DNA from: Ruminococcus sp. | GTDB lineage: Bacteria > Bacillota > Clostridia > Oscillospirales > Acutalibacteraceae | Direction: 5' to 3' | DNA: 64,000 nt | NCBI GenBank assembly: GCA_022768065.1 | Contig: JALELS010000020.1 | Span: forward strand, 1-64,000 | Part shown: positions 28,684 to 36,856 of the stretch, in pieces | How positions within the stretch are numbered: the stretch's first letter is position 1 | Layout of the letters: every line of letters starts with the position of its first letter | Program-made: the position numbers and the translations under genes | Notes under the pieces: generated by a model | What the model saw: the letters and a program-made list of their open reading frames with translations, nothing else | Told to the model about the DNA's origin: nothing | Databases searched by the model: none

Positions 28684-29566
28684 CTTGAAACACCCTCTTT
28701 ACCGTGAGACATCCCGTTTCGGTATTTTTTTCGCCTATTCCGAGAAATTCGTTCTCGGGCGAAAATACTCTGAAAAATCCCTCGCCCGTCGGATTTCCTA
28801 TGCGGTCGAGAAACAGCTCTCCGCCGTTTTTAAACCTCACCGCCTGTGCCGAGGTTACGCGCACCGATTTATACTGCGACAAAACCTCCGAAACCGGCAT
28901 AACGTAATTGCCGAGTTCGCCGTTTTCGCATATTTCACGCAGCTTTTCTATCGTAACGCAGTCGTCCGTCGAAAATCCGTTTGCCTTTGTTCTGCGAAGC
29001 GACTTGAGAACCGCGCCGCAGCCGAGCTTTTTGCCGATGTCGTCGGCAAGGCTTCTTATATATGTTCCCGCGGAACACGTTACGTCGAGAGAAAACTCGT
29101 TGCCCGAAAAATCATATGCACGAATTTCGCTTATATTTATCTTACGCTTTTCGCGCTCAACTTCTTTGCCCTGCCTTGCAAGGTCATATAAACGAACTCC
29201 GTCCTTACTCACGGCAGAGTACATAGGCGGGGTCTGAAGCTGCTCGCCGTAAAACGAAAGCACGGCTTTTTCCGTTTCCTGCGGCGTGACGTTTACCGAA
29301 AATTCGCCGGTTACCGTACCGGTAATATCAAGCGTGTCGGTGGTAACGCCGAGTAGGACCCTTGCGGTGTAGCTTTTTTCGTGATCGGGTATAAGCTCTA
29401 TAAAGCGCGTTGCCCCCGAAAGGGCAACAGTTAACACGCCCGTTGCCATAGGGTCGAGCGTGCCTGTATGCCCGGCTTTTTTGGAGCCGGTTATTCTCTT
29501 TACCAAATTTGCCGCCGTAAACGACGTCATATTTTCAGGCTTGTCAATGCAGATAAATCCCGTCAT
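28676..29566 (-). CDS. truB: tRNA pseudouridine-55 synthase
   Basis: 296 residues. The catalytic aspartate is in GHTGTLDPMATGVL at about residue 41, followed by YTARVLLG and the C-terminal segment with GTYIRSLADDIG. It isomerises U55 in the T-loop of tRNAs. It overlaps nrnA by four bases and ribF by eight, in the conserved nrnA-truB-ribF order. Confidence 0.96.
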   Translation of the reverse strand: MTGFICIDKPENMTSFTAANLVKRITGSKKAGHTGTLDPMATGVLTVALSGATRFIELIPDHEKSYTARVLLGVTTDTLDITGTVTGEFSVNVTPQETEKAVLSFYGEQLQTPPMYSAVSKDGVRLYDLARQGKEVEREKRKINISEIRAYDFSGNEFSLDVTCSAGTYIRSLADDIGKKLGCGAVLKSLRRTKANGFSTDDCVTIEKLREICENGELGNYVMPVSEVLSQYKSVRVTSAQAVRFKNGGELFLDRIGNPTGEGFFRVFSPENEFLGIGEKNTETGCLTVKRVFQGE

Positions 29567-30537
29567 GCGTTTTCAAGCTCCGTTTTGATTATTTCAAGAA
29601 GTTGTTTTTTGCCGTCGGCGTAATCTGCCGCAAAATCGCAGCCTGCCGCACGGGCATGACCGCCACCGCCCATTTTGGCGCAAATAGCCGAGGCGTCCAC
29701 GGGAGCATAGGTTCTGAGCGATACCTTAAACGTGCCGTCAGCCCGTTCTCTCAGCGTAACGCCTACCTTAACGCCCTCGATTTTGCGCGGAAGAGAAGCT
29801 ATGCCGTCACATTCGGTCTCATTTGAACCGCTCTGCTTAAACATATCCTTGGTGATTGTGATAACGGCGCATTTTCCGCCGAAATACATTTCTATCGAAT
29901 TTAAAACAAGCTCCTCAAGTCTTAAATAAGTCCTTGTTTTTGTCTCAAACATAACACGGTTTATCTCGTCAAACCGCGCTCCGAGCGATATAAGCTCTGC
30001 CGCCTTAATGTGCGTTTCGGGCGTCACGTTGGAGTATCTGAAACAGCCTGTGTCCGTTGAAATTCCCGTATACAGACAATCCGCCGTGCAAGCGTCCGGT
30101 TTTACACCGAGGCACTTTATTATGTCGTAAACTATCTCGCACGCCGCCGCGCTGTCTTTAAGGCAGAGCATTTTCGCATATCCCGTATTTGAAATATGGT
30201 GGTCTATGCACAGCGGTATTTCGGGGAATTTTTCCATAAGGCGCGCACCGAGGAGCTTTGAATCGGCAACATCTACCGCCAGTACAAAATCGGGAGTAAA
30301 CTCCATACTCCTTTGCGGATTGTAATTTTTCTCCGATGAGCCCCACATATACGAATATTTTTTCGGTATATCGTCGGAGCAATCGACCAAAACCGTTTTG
30401 CCCATCCCGGAGAGAACGCGTCGGAGCGCAAATGCGCAGCCGAGCGTGTCGCCGTCGGGACTGCGGTGTGTAAGAATCAGAATATTGTCTTTACTTTTGA
30501 GAATTTCTGCCGCCTCGGCCTCATTTATCCTCTTCAT
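29563..30537 (-). CDS. nrnA: DHH/DHHA1 phosphoesterase, NrnA-type oligoribonuclease / pAp phosphatase
   Basis: 324 residues from the ATG at 30537 (MKRINEAEAA), which overlaps rbfA by 17 bases; in-frame codons upstream are inside rbfA. The metal-binding motifs are THRSPDGDTLG and IDHHISNTG, and the DHHA1 motif is MGGGGHARAAGC. Known relatives degrade short oligonucleotides and 3'-phosphoadenosine 5'-phosphate. Confidence 0.93.
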   Translation of the reverse strand: MKRINEAEAAEILKSKDNILILTHRSPDGDTLGCAFALRRVLSGMGKTVLVDCSDDIPKKYSYMWGSSEKNYNPQRSMEFTPDFVLAVDVADSKLLGARLMEKFPEIPLCIDHHISNTGYAKMLCLKDSAAACEIVYDIIKCLGVKPDACTADCLYTGISTDTGCFRYSNVTPETHIKAAELISLGARFDEINRVMFETKTRTYLRLEELVLNSIEMYFGGKCAVITITKDMFKQSGSNETECDGIASLPRKIEGVKVGVTLRERADGTFKVSLRTYAPVDASAICAKMGGGGHARAAGCDFAADYADGKKQLLEIIKTELENA

Positions 30538-30883
30538 CTTCTTTTTCCAGAGCCTCAATCTTTCTGAAAATTTCCATACCGTGCTCAACCGAATCGTCCG
30601 CCGTAAATTTAAGCTCGGGAGCTTTTCTTAAATGAAGCCGTTTGCCGACTTCGCGCCGTATAAGCCCGGTTGCGCTCTCAAGCCCCTTGACTGCCTGCTT
30701 GGCGTCGTCTATACCGGAGAGTGAGCTTACAAAAACCTTGGCGTAGCTCAAATCCTGACTTACCTCGACTCTTACCACGGTGAGCATTTTATCTTTTACG
30801 CGCGGATCTTTGAGTTCGCGGATAAGCGCAACTATCTCGCGCTTAATATCCTCCGCGACTCTGTCTTTTCTGTATCCTGCCAT
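30521..30883 (-). CDS. rbfA: Ribosome-binding factor A
   Basis: 120 residues with the KH-like RbfA fold: EIVALIRELKDPRV, SQDLSYAKVFVS and LRKAPELKFTADDSVEHG. It assists maturation of the 30S subunit. It sits between infB and nrnA, and its acidic C-terminus overlaps the nrnA start. Confidence 0.96.
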   Translation of the reverse strand: MAGYRKDRVAEDIKREIVALIRELKDPRVKDKMLTVVRVEVSQDLSYAKVFVSSLSGIDDAKQAVKGLESATGLIRREVGKRLHLRKAPELKFTADDSVEHGMEIFRKIEALEKEDEEDK

Positions 30884-30910
30884 AACTTAATTCCTTTCAT
30901 ATAAAAGGGA

Positions 30911-33283
30911 TCAGTCCTTGTATTCCTCCATAACGAATGCCTCGAGGATATCTCCCTCTTTAATGTCGTTGAACTTCTCAAGACCTATTCCGCATTCATA
31001 GCCGGACTGAACTTCTTTTACGTCGTCCTTAAAGCGCTTTAAGGATGCAATGCTGTCCTCCGAGACAACTATGCCGTCGCGGACAACACGAATCTGTGAA
31101 TTTCTTGTGATTTTGCCGTCAAGAACGTAGCTGCCGGCTATCATACCCGCTGAGGAGAGTTTAAATACATTTCTGACCTCTGCCTTGCCGAGCGTTACTT
31201 CACGGTATTTCGGAGCGAGCATACCCTTGATTGCGTCGCTTATCTCTTCTATGCAATCATAGATTATTCTGTACATTCTCATATCTACGCCGTCGCGCTC
31301 CGCTATTGACTCGGCTACGGAGTCGGGGCGAACGTTAAAGCCTACTATAATCGCATTTGAAGCCGCGGCAAGCATAACGTCCGATTCACTTACCGCACCG
31401 ACGCCGCCGTGTATTACCTTTACCTTGACTTCGTCGTTGGAGAGCTTTTCAAGGCTTTGCTTTACAGCCTCAACCGAACCTTGTACATCGGCTTTTACTA
31501 TGATATTGAGTTCTTTTAATTCACCCTCGTTAATAGATGAGAAGAGATTGTCAAGCGTAACCTTCTGGAACTGCTTGAACTGCTCCTCTTTCTGCTCATG
31601 CTTTCTCTGCTCAACAAGCTCACGCGCAAGCTTTTCGTCGGAAACGGCGTCAAATTTATCGCCGCCTATCGGAACTTCGTCAAGACCCATAACCTCTACG
31701 GGTACAGACGGACCCGCCTCTTCAAGCTTTTGACCGCGCTCGTTTGTCATAACTCTGACTCTGCCTACGGTGGTGCCGGCAACTATAATGTCGCCCACTC
31801 TGAGCGTACCGTTTTGTACAAGAAGAGTTGCAACGGGGCCTCTGCCTTTATCAAGCTTTGCCTCTATTACAATACCCTTTGCCGCACGGTTCGGATTTGC
31901 TTTGAGCTCAAGCATTTCCGCAACGAGAAGTATCGACTCAAGAAGCTTGTCGATACCCATATGAGTCTTTGCCGAAACGGGAACGCATATTACGTCGCCG
32001 CCCCATTCCTCGGGAACCAAGTCGTACTCGGTGAGCTGCTGAAGAACTCTGTCGGGGGAAGCATCGGGTTTATCCATTTTGTTTATGGCAACTATTACGC
32101 TGACTCCTGCTGCCTTGGCGTGGTTTATAGCCTCTATGGTCTGCGGCATTATACCGTCGTCGGCGGCAACTACGAGAACGGCAATATCGGTAGCCATAGC
32201 GCCTCTCGCTCTCATAGATGTGAATGCGGCGTGACCGGGTGTGTCGAGGAATGTTATCATCTGACCGTTAAGGTTTACTCTGTAAGCGCCTATGTGCTGG
32301 GTTATGCCGCCCGCCTCGGTCTCGGTTACGGAGGTATTTCTTATGGCGTCGAGAAGAGAGGTTTTACCGTGGTCAACGTGACCCATAACTACTACTACGG
32401 GGTCTCTCGGTTCAAGGTTTTCCTCTGTATCCTCGGTATCGTCTATAATTCTTTCTTCAATTGTTACAACGACCTCTTTTTCGACCTTTGCGCCGAGCTC
32501 AGAAGCCGCTATTGCCGCGGTATCGTAATCAATAACGTCGTTAACGGTAGCCATAACGCCGAGAGCCATAAGTTTTTTGATTACCTCGGCAGCTGTCATC
32601 TTGAGTTTGAGAGCCAAATCGCCTACGGTGATTTCATCGGGAATGGTTATCTTGATATGTCTCTTGGCACGCTCCGCCGCTATTCTCTTAAGTCGCTCAG
32701 CCTCTGTCTCGCGTTTGTGGCTTCTTACGCCCTGCTGTCTTCTGTACTGCTGAGACTTCTGCTTTAACTTCTGCTTGTGAACGGTGTTATCGCCGTTGTT
32801 GCGGTTGTTTACGGGAGCAATGTTTTCGTAATGCTCGTTGTATTTATCAAGGTCTACCGATGTGCCTCTTGTATCAACGTGGCGCATTTCGCCCTTGGTA
32901 CGCGACTGCATCGGTTTTGAGGGATCCTTTTCCTTCTTATCCTTTTTGCTCTTGAACGGAGCCGGATTTTCCGCCTTGTCGTTTTGTTTTGTTTTGCCGC
33001 CGTCCGCTTTATTCGCAGTCTTTTTATCGTTTGATGCGGACGCGGACTTCTGCGGTTTTTCTTTAAAATCGTCCGCCGATTTCTGCCTTGCAAAATAGCT
33101 GTCAAGGCTCTTCGGCGCTTTCTCCTTTGAGAGCAGGTCAAATATCAAATCAAGCTCTTTTTCCTCGAGTGCGGTCTGATATTTTTTCTCGCCGTCAAAA
33201 TACTTTGAGACAAGCTCTATCAATTCCTTGCTTTGAATATCAAAATCTTTAGCTGCTTCATGTATCTTATATTTTTTTGTCAT
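30911..33283 (-). CDS. infB: Translation initiation factor IF-2
   Basis: 790 residues. An N-terminal IF2N helix domain is followed by a ~140-residue lysine-rich linker, then the G domain with [23 protein letters not shown] and NKMDKPDA, and C-terminal domains II-IV. It delivers initiator tRNA to the ribosome using GTP. GGGAGGG precedes the ATG. A 389-codon antisense frame exists opposite it but is a shadow of codon usage. Confidence 0.98.
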   Translation of the reverse strand: MTKKYKIHEAAKDFDIQSKELIELVSKYFDGEKKYQTALEEKELDLIFDLLSKEKAPKSLDSYFARQKSADDFKEKPQKSASASNDKKTANKADGGKTKQNDKAENPAPFKSKKDKKEKDPSKPMQSRTKGEMRHVDTRGTSVDLDKYNEHYENIAPVNNRNNGDNTVHKQKLKQKSQQYRRQQGVRSHKRETEAERLKRIAAERAKRHIKITIPDEITVGDLALKLKMTAAEVIKKLMALGVMATVNDVIDYDTAAIAASELGAKVEKEVVVTIEERIIDDTEDTEENLEPRDPVVVVMGHVDHGKTSLLDAIRNTSVTETEAGGITQHIGAYRVNLNGQMITFLDTPGHAAFTSMRARGAMATDIAVLVVAADDGIMPQTIEAINHAKAAGVSVIVAINKMDKPDASPDRVLQQLTEYDLVPEEWGGDVICVPVSAKTHMGIDKLLESILLVAEMLELKANPNRAAKGIVIEAKLDKGRGPVATLLVQNGTLRVGDIIVAGTTVGRVRVMTNERGQKLEEAGPSVPVEVMGLDEVPIGGDKFDAVSDEKLARELVEQRKHEQKEEQFKQFQKVTLDNLFSSINEGELKELNIIVKADVQGSVEAVKQSLEKLSNDEVKVKVIHGGVGAVSESDVMLAAASNAIIVGFNVRPDSVAESIAERDGVDMRMYRIIYDCIEEISDAIKGMLAPKYREVTLGKAEVRNVFKLSSAGMIAGSYVLDGKITRNSQIRVVRDGIVVSEDSIASLKRFKDDVKEVQSGYECGIGLEKFNDIKEGDILEAFVMEEYKD

Positions 33284-33286
33284 ATA

Positions 33287-33604
33287 TTACTTTCCCTCCC
33301 GGATCAATTCTGTTATTTTACGTGCAAAGCCGCCGTCGTTGACCGTCAGTACGGCGGTCATTTTGGCGCCGAGGCACCTGCCTAAATCGTTCATTGTACA
33401 GCCAAGGGTAAATACCGGAGTTTTGCCGCCGGTCTTTTCGCAAAGGGAGATAAATTCGCCCTTGAGTCTTTCCGACGAATCGGAAGCCAAAATACATACG
33501 GAAGCTTTGCCTTCTTTTACGGAGGACAGCGCCGCGTCGTGCCCGAGACTCAGAGCCGAAGCCCGCCTTGCTATACCGAGCAGCCCTAATGCCCTGTCAT
33601 TCAT
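33287..33604 (-). CDS. ylxQ: L7Ae-family ribosomal protein YlxQ-like
   Basis: 105 residues with LLGIARRASALSLGHDAAL and the RNA-binding core ILASDSSERL. L7Ae/L30e proteins bind kink-turn RNAs. It lies between rnpM (8-base overlap) and infB, the conserved place of ylxQ. Confidence 0.92.
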   Translation of the reverse strand: MNDRALGLLGIARRASALSLGHDAALSSVKEGKASVCILASDSSERLKGEFISLCEKTGGKTPVFTLGCTMNDLGRCLGAKMTAVLTVNDGGFARKITELIREGK

Positions 33605-33866
33605 TTTCCGAAAGCTCCTTTTCCATCTCGTCGTAAACCTCGTCGGGTACCGTCACCGAGAACGCGCGGTCTATCCGCTTTGCTTTGCGCGCCGCCTTGA
33701 GGCACTGTGCGCTTTTGCATATATACGCTCCCCTGCCCGCCTTTTTGCCGGTGATGTCAAGCGAAACCTCGCCCTCGGCGCTTCTGACCACTCTCACAAG
33801 CTCCTGCTTAGGCTTTTGGCAACCGCATCCGAGACATTTTCTCAGAGGTATTTTTTTCTGCTTCAT
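33597..33866 (-). CDS. rnpM: YlxR/RnpM (RNase P modulator) family protein
   Basis: 89 residues with the DUF448 motifs RKCLGCGCQKPKQEL, KKAGRGAYIC and CLKAARKAKR. In B. subtilis the YlxR homologue binds the RNase P RNA. It lies between nusA and ylxQ as usual. Confidence 0.93.
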   Translation of the reverse strand: MKQKKIPLRKCLGCGCQKPKQELVRVVRSAEGEVSLDITGKKAGRGAYICKSAQCLKAARKAKRIDRAFSVTVPDEVYDEMEKELSENE

Positions 33867-33893
33867 TTTGTTCTCCCTTAAACTCTAAAAGAC

Positions 33894-34943
33894 TCAGCCT
33901 TCGTAAAATCCGCTTTCGGGTTTTATATCTATCTTCCAGCCGGTAAGGCGCGCTGCGAGACGTGCATTCTGACCCTTATTGCCTATTGCGAGCGAGAGCT
34001 GATTATCCGGTACTGTGACAACGCATGATTTAACTTCCGGATCGGGTATCTCAACATTAAGTACGTTTGCGGGAGCAAGAGCCGCCGCAACAAACTGCTT
34101 GGGGTCTTCGCTGTAATTTACTATGTCTATCTTTTCGCCGCCGAGGAGCTCGACTATCTTGTTGACTCTGGAGCCTCTCGGACCTATGCAGGCGCCTATT
34201 GCGTCTACGTTTTCGTCCTTGCTGCTGACCGCCATTTTTGTTCTGGCGCCGGCTTCACGCGAAATTGCGTTGATGGTGACGGTGCCGTCGTAAATTTCGG
34301 GAACTTCCGTCTCAAACAGGCGTTTTACAAGTCCCTGATGCGTGCGTGAAATCATCGCTTTCGGACCTTTTTCCGTATCTCTGACATCAACTATAAATAC
34401 TTTTATAAGCTCACCTACGGTAAGCTCCTCGCCCGGAACCTGCTCACCCTTCGGAAGAATTGCCTCCGCCTTGCCGATTTCGAGTGTAGCATTTCCCGTA
34501 ATGGGGTCAACGCTGAGAACCTTGGCGGTAACGAGTTCCTGCTGCTTTGACTGGAACTCCATCATTATCTGACCCTTTTCGGCGTCGCGTATACCCTGAC
34601 GGATAACGTGCTTTGCGGTCTGAGCCGCTATTCTGCCGAAGTCCTTTGTGTCAAGCATTATCTCGACAGTATCGCCTGCCGCGGCGCCGGGTTTGTACTG
34701 CTGAGCGTCGGCTACGGTTATGTCGGTATCCTCGTCCTCAATATCGTCCACCACGTTTTTGCGGACAAATACATTCATTTCATACTTTTCGGGATCGATT
34801 TCGCATGAGACAACATCCTTGCCGTTGTAATCCTTGCGAAGCGCCACGATTATGGCATTCTGTATCTTCTCATAAAGATACTCGGCAGGAATCCCCTTTT
34901 CTTTTTCAAGCATCTGCACAGCTTCAAAAAATTCTTTATTCAT
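33894..34943 (-). CDS. nusA: Transcription termination/antitermination factor NusA
   Basis: 349 residues from the ATG at 34943 (MNKEFFEAVQ). It has the N-terminal RNAP-binding domain, an S1 domain, KH1 (ending GPRGSRVNKIVELLGGEK) and KH2 (LAIGNKGQNARLAARLTG). No C-terminal acidic repeats, as in other Gram-positives. AAAGGA lies about 12 bases upstream. Confidence 0.97.
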   Translation of the reverse strand: MNKEFFEAVQMLEKEKGIPAEYLYEKIQNAIIVALRKDYNGKDVVSCEIDPEKYEMNVFVRKNVVDDIEDEDTDITVADAQQYKPGAAAGDTVEIMLDTKDFGRIAAQTAKHVIRQGIRDAEKGQIMMEFQSKQQELVTAKVLSVDPITGNATLEIGKAEAILPKGEQVPGEELTVGELIKVFIVDVRDTEKGPKAMISRTHQGLVKRLFETEVPEIYDGTVTINAISREAGARTKMAVSSKDENVDAIGACIGPRGSRVNKIVELLGGEKIDIVNYSEDPKQFVAAALAPANVLNVEIPDPEVKSCVVTVPDNQLSLAIGNKGQNARLAARLTGWKIDIKPESGFYEG

Positions 34944-34989
34944 TTTAATAACCATTCCTTTCAAGGCGGTGTTTCACCGATTTTTTACA

Positions 34990-35466
34990 TTACATATCGA
35001 AGTCGTCAAGCTTTACGAATGAAACTTCTTTTTTCTCGAAGGACATTCCGCCGCCCTCATCGAATTCAACCGTGATAAGACCTGCGTCGTAATCCTTTAA
35101 AGTGCATTTGTAAACTCTCTTGCCGTTTACGGGGCGTATAAACTTAACTATTACGCGGCTGCCGAGGTATCTCGTAAAGTGAAAATCCCTTGTAAGCTCG
35201 CGCTCAATGCCCGGCGAAGAAACCTGAAGAGAATAACTTCTGTCTATGGGGTCGGCTTCGTCAAGCGGCTCATCGAGAGCGTGGCTCATATTTACGCAGT
35301 CGTCAATTCCTATGCCGCCGTCCTCTTTATCTATGAATATGCGCAAATACCACTCCGCGCCCTCTTTTTGAAAGCGGACGTCCCACAAAATGAGGCCGAG
35401 CTCCTCGGCGAGCGGCTGTGCGATATTCCAGACTGTACCGACGGTACCGGTCAATTTTTCTGCCAT
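34990..35466 (-). CDS. rimP: Ribosome maturation factor RimP
   Basis: 158 residues. Typical elements: EYLRIFIDKEDGGIGIDDC (as WYLRIFIDK), VSSPGIERELT and the C-terminal SH3-like KDYDAGLITVEF. It assists 30S assembly. It is the first gene of the long rimP-to-ribF operon. Confidence 0.96.
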   Translation of the reverse strand: MAEKLTGTVGTVWNIAQPLAEELGLILWDVRFQKEGAEWYLRIFIDKEDGGIGIDDCVNMSHALDEPLDEADPIDRSYSLQVSSPGIERELTRDFHFTRYLGSRVIVKFIRPVNGKRVYKCTLKDYDAGLITVEFDEGGGMSFEKKEVSFVKLDDFDM

Positions 35467-35554
35467 TCGGATATATCCTTTCGTAAAAAAGTCTTAACAA
35501 AACTAAGAGAGCGGGTCGCCCCACTCTCAATCATACGAATATTCTTACTGTGTT

Positions 35555-35583
35555 ATAATACCATATATATATACGGTTTGCAA
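35555..35583 (-). promoter_or_regulatory. Promoter of the rimP-ribF operon
   Basis: On the minus strand TTGCAA (35578-35583) and TATTAT (35555-35560) are separated by 17 bases. The leader between it and rimP holds an imperfect hairpin (35508-35529, GAGAGCGGG / CCCCACTCTC). Confidence 0.7.
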
Positions 35584-35591
35584 GCTTTTTT

Positions 35592-35783
35592 TCAAAGGTC
35601 GTCGGAATCCTGCTCGGGCTCTTTGTCGATGCCTGCGGGATTACCCGTATAACTGCCCAAAACGTCGGCGTTTGTGGTATCGTTGTAGCCGTTCCAGATT
35701 TCCGCCATCTCCGTGCCGAGTTCGCTGAGCTTATTTACGGCTTTTTTTGACGGTTTCTTTTCGTTTTTATCCTTTTTACTCAA
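35592..35783 (-). CDS. Small hydrophilic protein with GSYTG / DDL tail, 63 residues
   Basis: I choose the TTG at 35783 (reads MSKKDKNEKK), because AAAGGATG sits the right distance upstream. The protein has a lysine-rich start, a short helix (NKLSELGTEMAEIW) and a tail with DVLGSYTGNP and, at the very end, DSDDL. I recall very small clostridial proteins of unknown function with a similar GSYTG...DADDL tail, so this is probably a real gene. It precedes rimP and would be read into that operon's leader region. Confidence 0.7.
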   Translation of the reverse strand: MSKKDKNEKKPSKKAVNKLSELGTEMAEIWNGYNDTTNADVLGSYTGNPAGIDKEPEQDSDDL

Positions 35784-35929
35784 AATTATCATCCTTTCTT
35801 TTTGTGCCGCAATGCGGCTGAGCAAGCGATAATCCGCACAATACGGTTTTTATTCGGCTCTCACTTGCTTAATCTTATTATGCCGAAAAAAATGCGCTAT
35901 ATTTATATATCTTTTTTGTTATTTTCAGG

Positions 35930-35958
35930 TTGACTTTTAAAATTTTAGTTGTTATAAT
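35930..35958 (+). promoter_or_regulatory. Strong sigma-A promoter of the surface protein gene
   Basis: TTGACT at 35930-35935 and TATAAT at 35953-35958 with a 17-base spacer, near consensus, 58 bases before the start codon. Confidence 0.85.
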
Positions 35959-36016
35959 ACAAGAGAATATAAAGGGGTCATTCCCTAACAAAAAAATGAA
36001 AGGGTTTGTTTAAGTT

Positions 36017-36751
36017 ATGAAAAAGACGATTTCTGTTATTGTCGCCATTGCCATGATGCTTATGATAAGCATTCCCGCGTTTGCAGGCAATTTCGATGAC
36101 AACGCCGATCTCACCGCTCAGCAGAAGGTTTTTGCCGAAGTTATTTATGACGGTCTTACCGCAGGCAACACCACCGCTGATTCTCTCGCAAATTATGTAG
36201 GCAGCAACCTCGATTACAAAAACGACATCACATCTCCCGACACAATTGCGGACGATGTTTCCGTTGCTTTAGAGGCTGCTAACGCAAAGCTTGCTGCGCC
36301 CATTACCGATGAAAATGTCATCAACACAATGGTACTCAAGCTGTATGCAACCATTGCCGGCCACTATCAGGCGGCTAACGGCGAAGGTTCATCAAACATC
36401 GGTTCAAACGGCAGCGGCAGCGCTATACTTGATAAGCTTTTCCCCGATTTTTCAAACGGTGATTTCAGCGACCTCTTCAAAGGTTTCGGTGATTCCATCT
36501 CTCAGATCGGCGGAGCTATTTCTGATCTTCTCGGCGGCCTCGGCATCGGCGGCGGTTCGGGCAGCGGCAACGGCGGCTCAACTTCGAGCACAACAAAGCC
36601 TTCCACCACTAAGTCAAGCAGCTCTAAACCCTCAACCGCTTCTATCCCGAAAACCGGCGACGTTGCAATATATGCAGTTGCAGGTGTTGCGGTAGCAGCA
36701 GGTCTTGCACTTGTACTTACCAAGAAGAGCAAAGATTCTGACGAGAAATAA
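36017..36751 (+). CDS. Secreted surface protein with sortase-type C-terminus
   Basis: 244 residues. A signal peptide of ~24 residues ends AFAG. The body (25-150) is helical and has no family I know. Then come a Gly/Ser-rich stretch and a Thr/Ser/Lys linker (about 185-210). The C-terminus SIPKTGD, a ~20-residue hydrophobic helix and KKSKDSDEK form a sorting signal with IPKTG in place of LPxTG. It is probably wall-anchored, or membrane-held if no matching sortase exists. Strong promoter and terminator suggest high expression. Confidence 0.82.
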   Translation: MKKTISVIVAIAMMLMISIPAFAGNFDDNADLTAQQKVFAEVIYDGLTAGNTTADSLANYVGSNLDYKNDITSPDTIADDVSVALEAANAKLAAPITDENVINTMVLKLYATIAGHYQAANGEGSSNIGSNGSGSAILDKLFPDFSNGDFSDLFKGFGDSISQIGGAISDLLGGLGIGGGSGSGNGGSTSSTTKPSTTKSSSSKPSTASIPKTGDVAIYAVAGVAVAAGLALVLTKKSKDSDEK

Positions 36752-36778
36752 GACTTAACACAAAACTTTTTGTAAAAA

Positions 36779-36812
36779 AACCTCAATCTCCGAAAAGAGA
36801 TTGAGGTTTTTT
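36779..36812. terminator. Terminator after the surface protein gene
   Basis: Ten-base perfect arms CCTCAATCTC / GAGATTGAGG around CGAAAA, A-run before and T-run after; usable in both directions. Confidence 0.92.
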
Positions 36813-36830
36813 ATTACCTTTTTTTATTTT

Positions 36831-36851
36831 GGAAATAGGGAGTCGAACCCT
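36831..36851 (-). other. tRNA T-arm-like fragment
   Basis: On the minus strand AGGGTTCGACTCCCT followed by ATTTCC resembles the T-arm and 3' acceptor end of a tRNA. The T-loop TTCGACT is canonical, but the fifth stem pair is a mismatch, and no 5' half or CCA is present. It begins six bases after the stop of the GH38-like gene. Confidence 0.35.
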
Positions 36852-36856
36852 TAGTC

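Noticed and set aside
31598-32767. 389-codon open frame on the plus strand opposite infB
   Set aside because: It is fully antisense to a certain infB with all its motifs, has no ribosome site, and looks like a codon-bias shadow.
35508-35529. Terminator or riboswitch before rimP
   Set aside because: The hairpin has a mismatch and no convincing T-run, and no known riboswitch core is visible.
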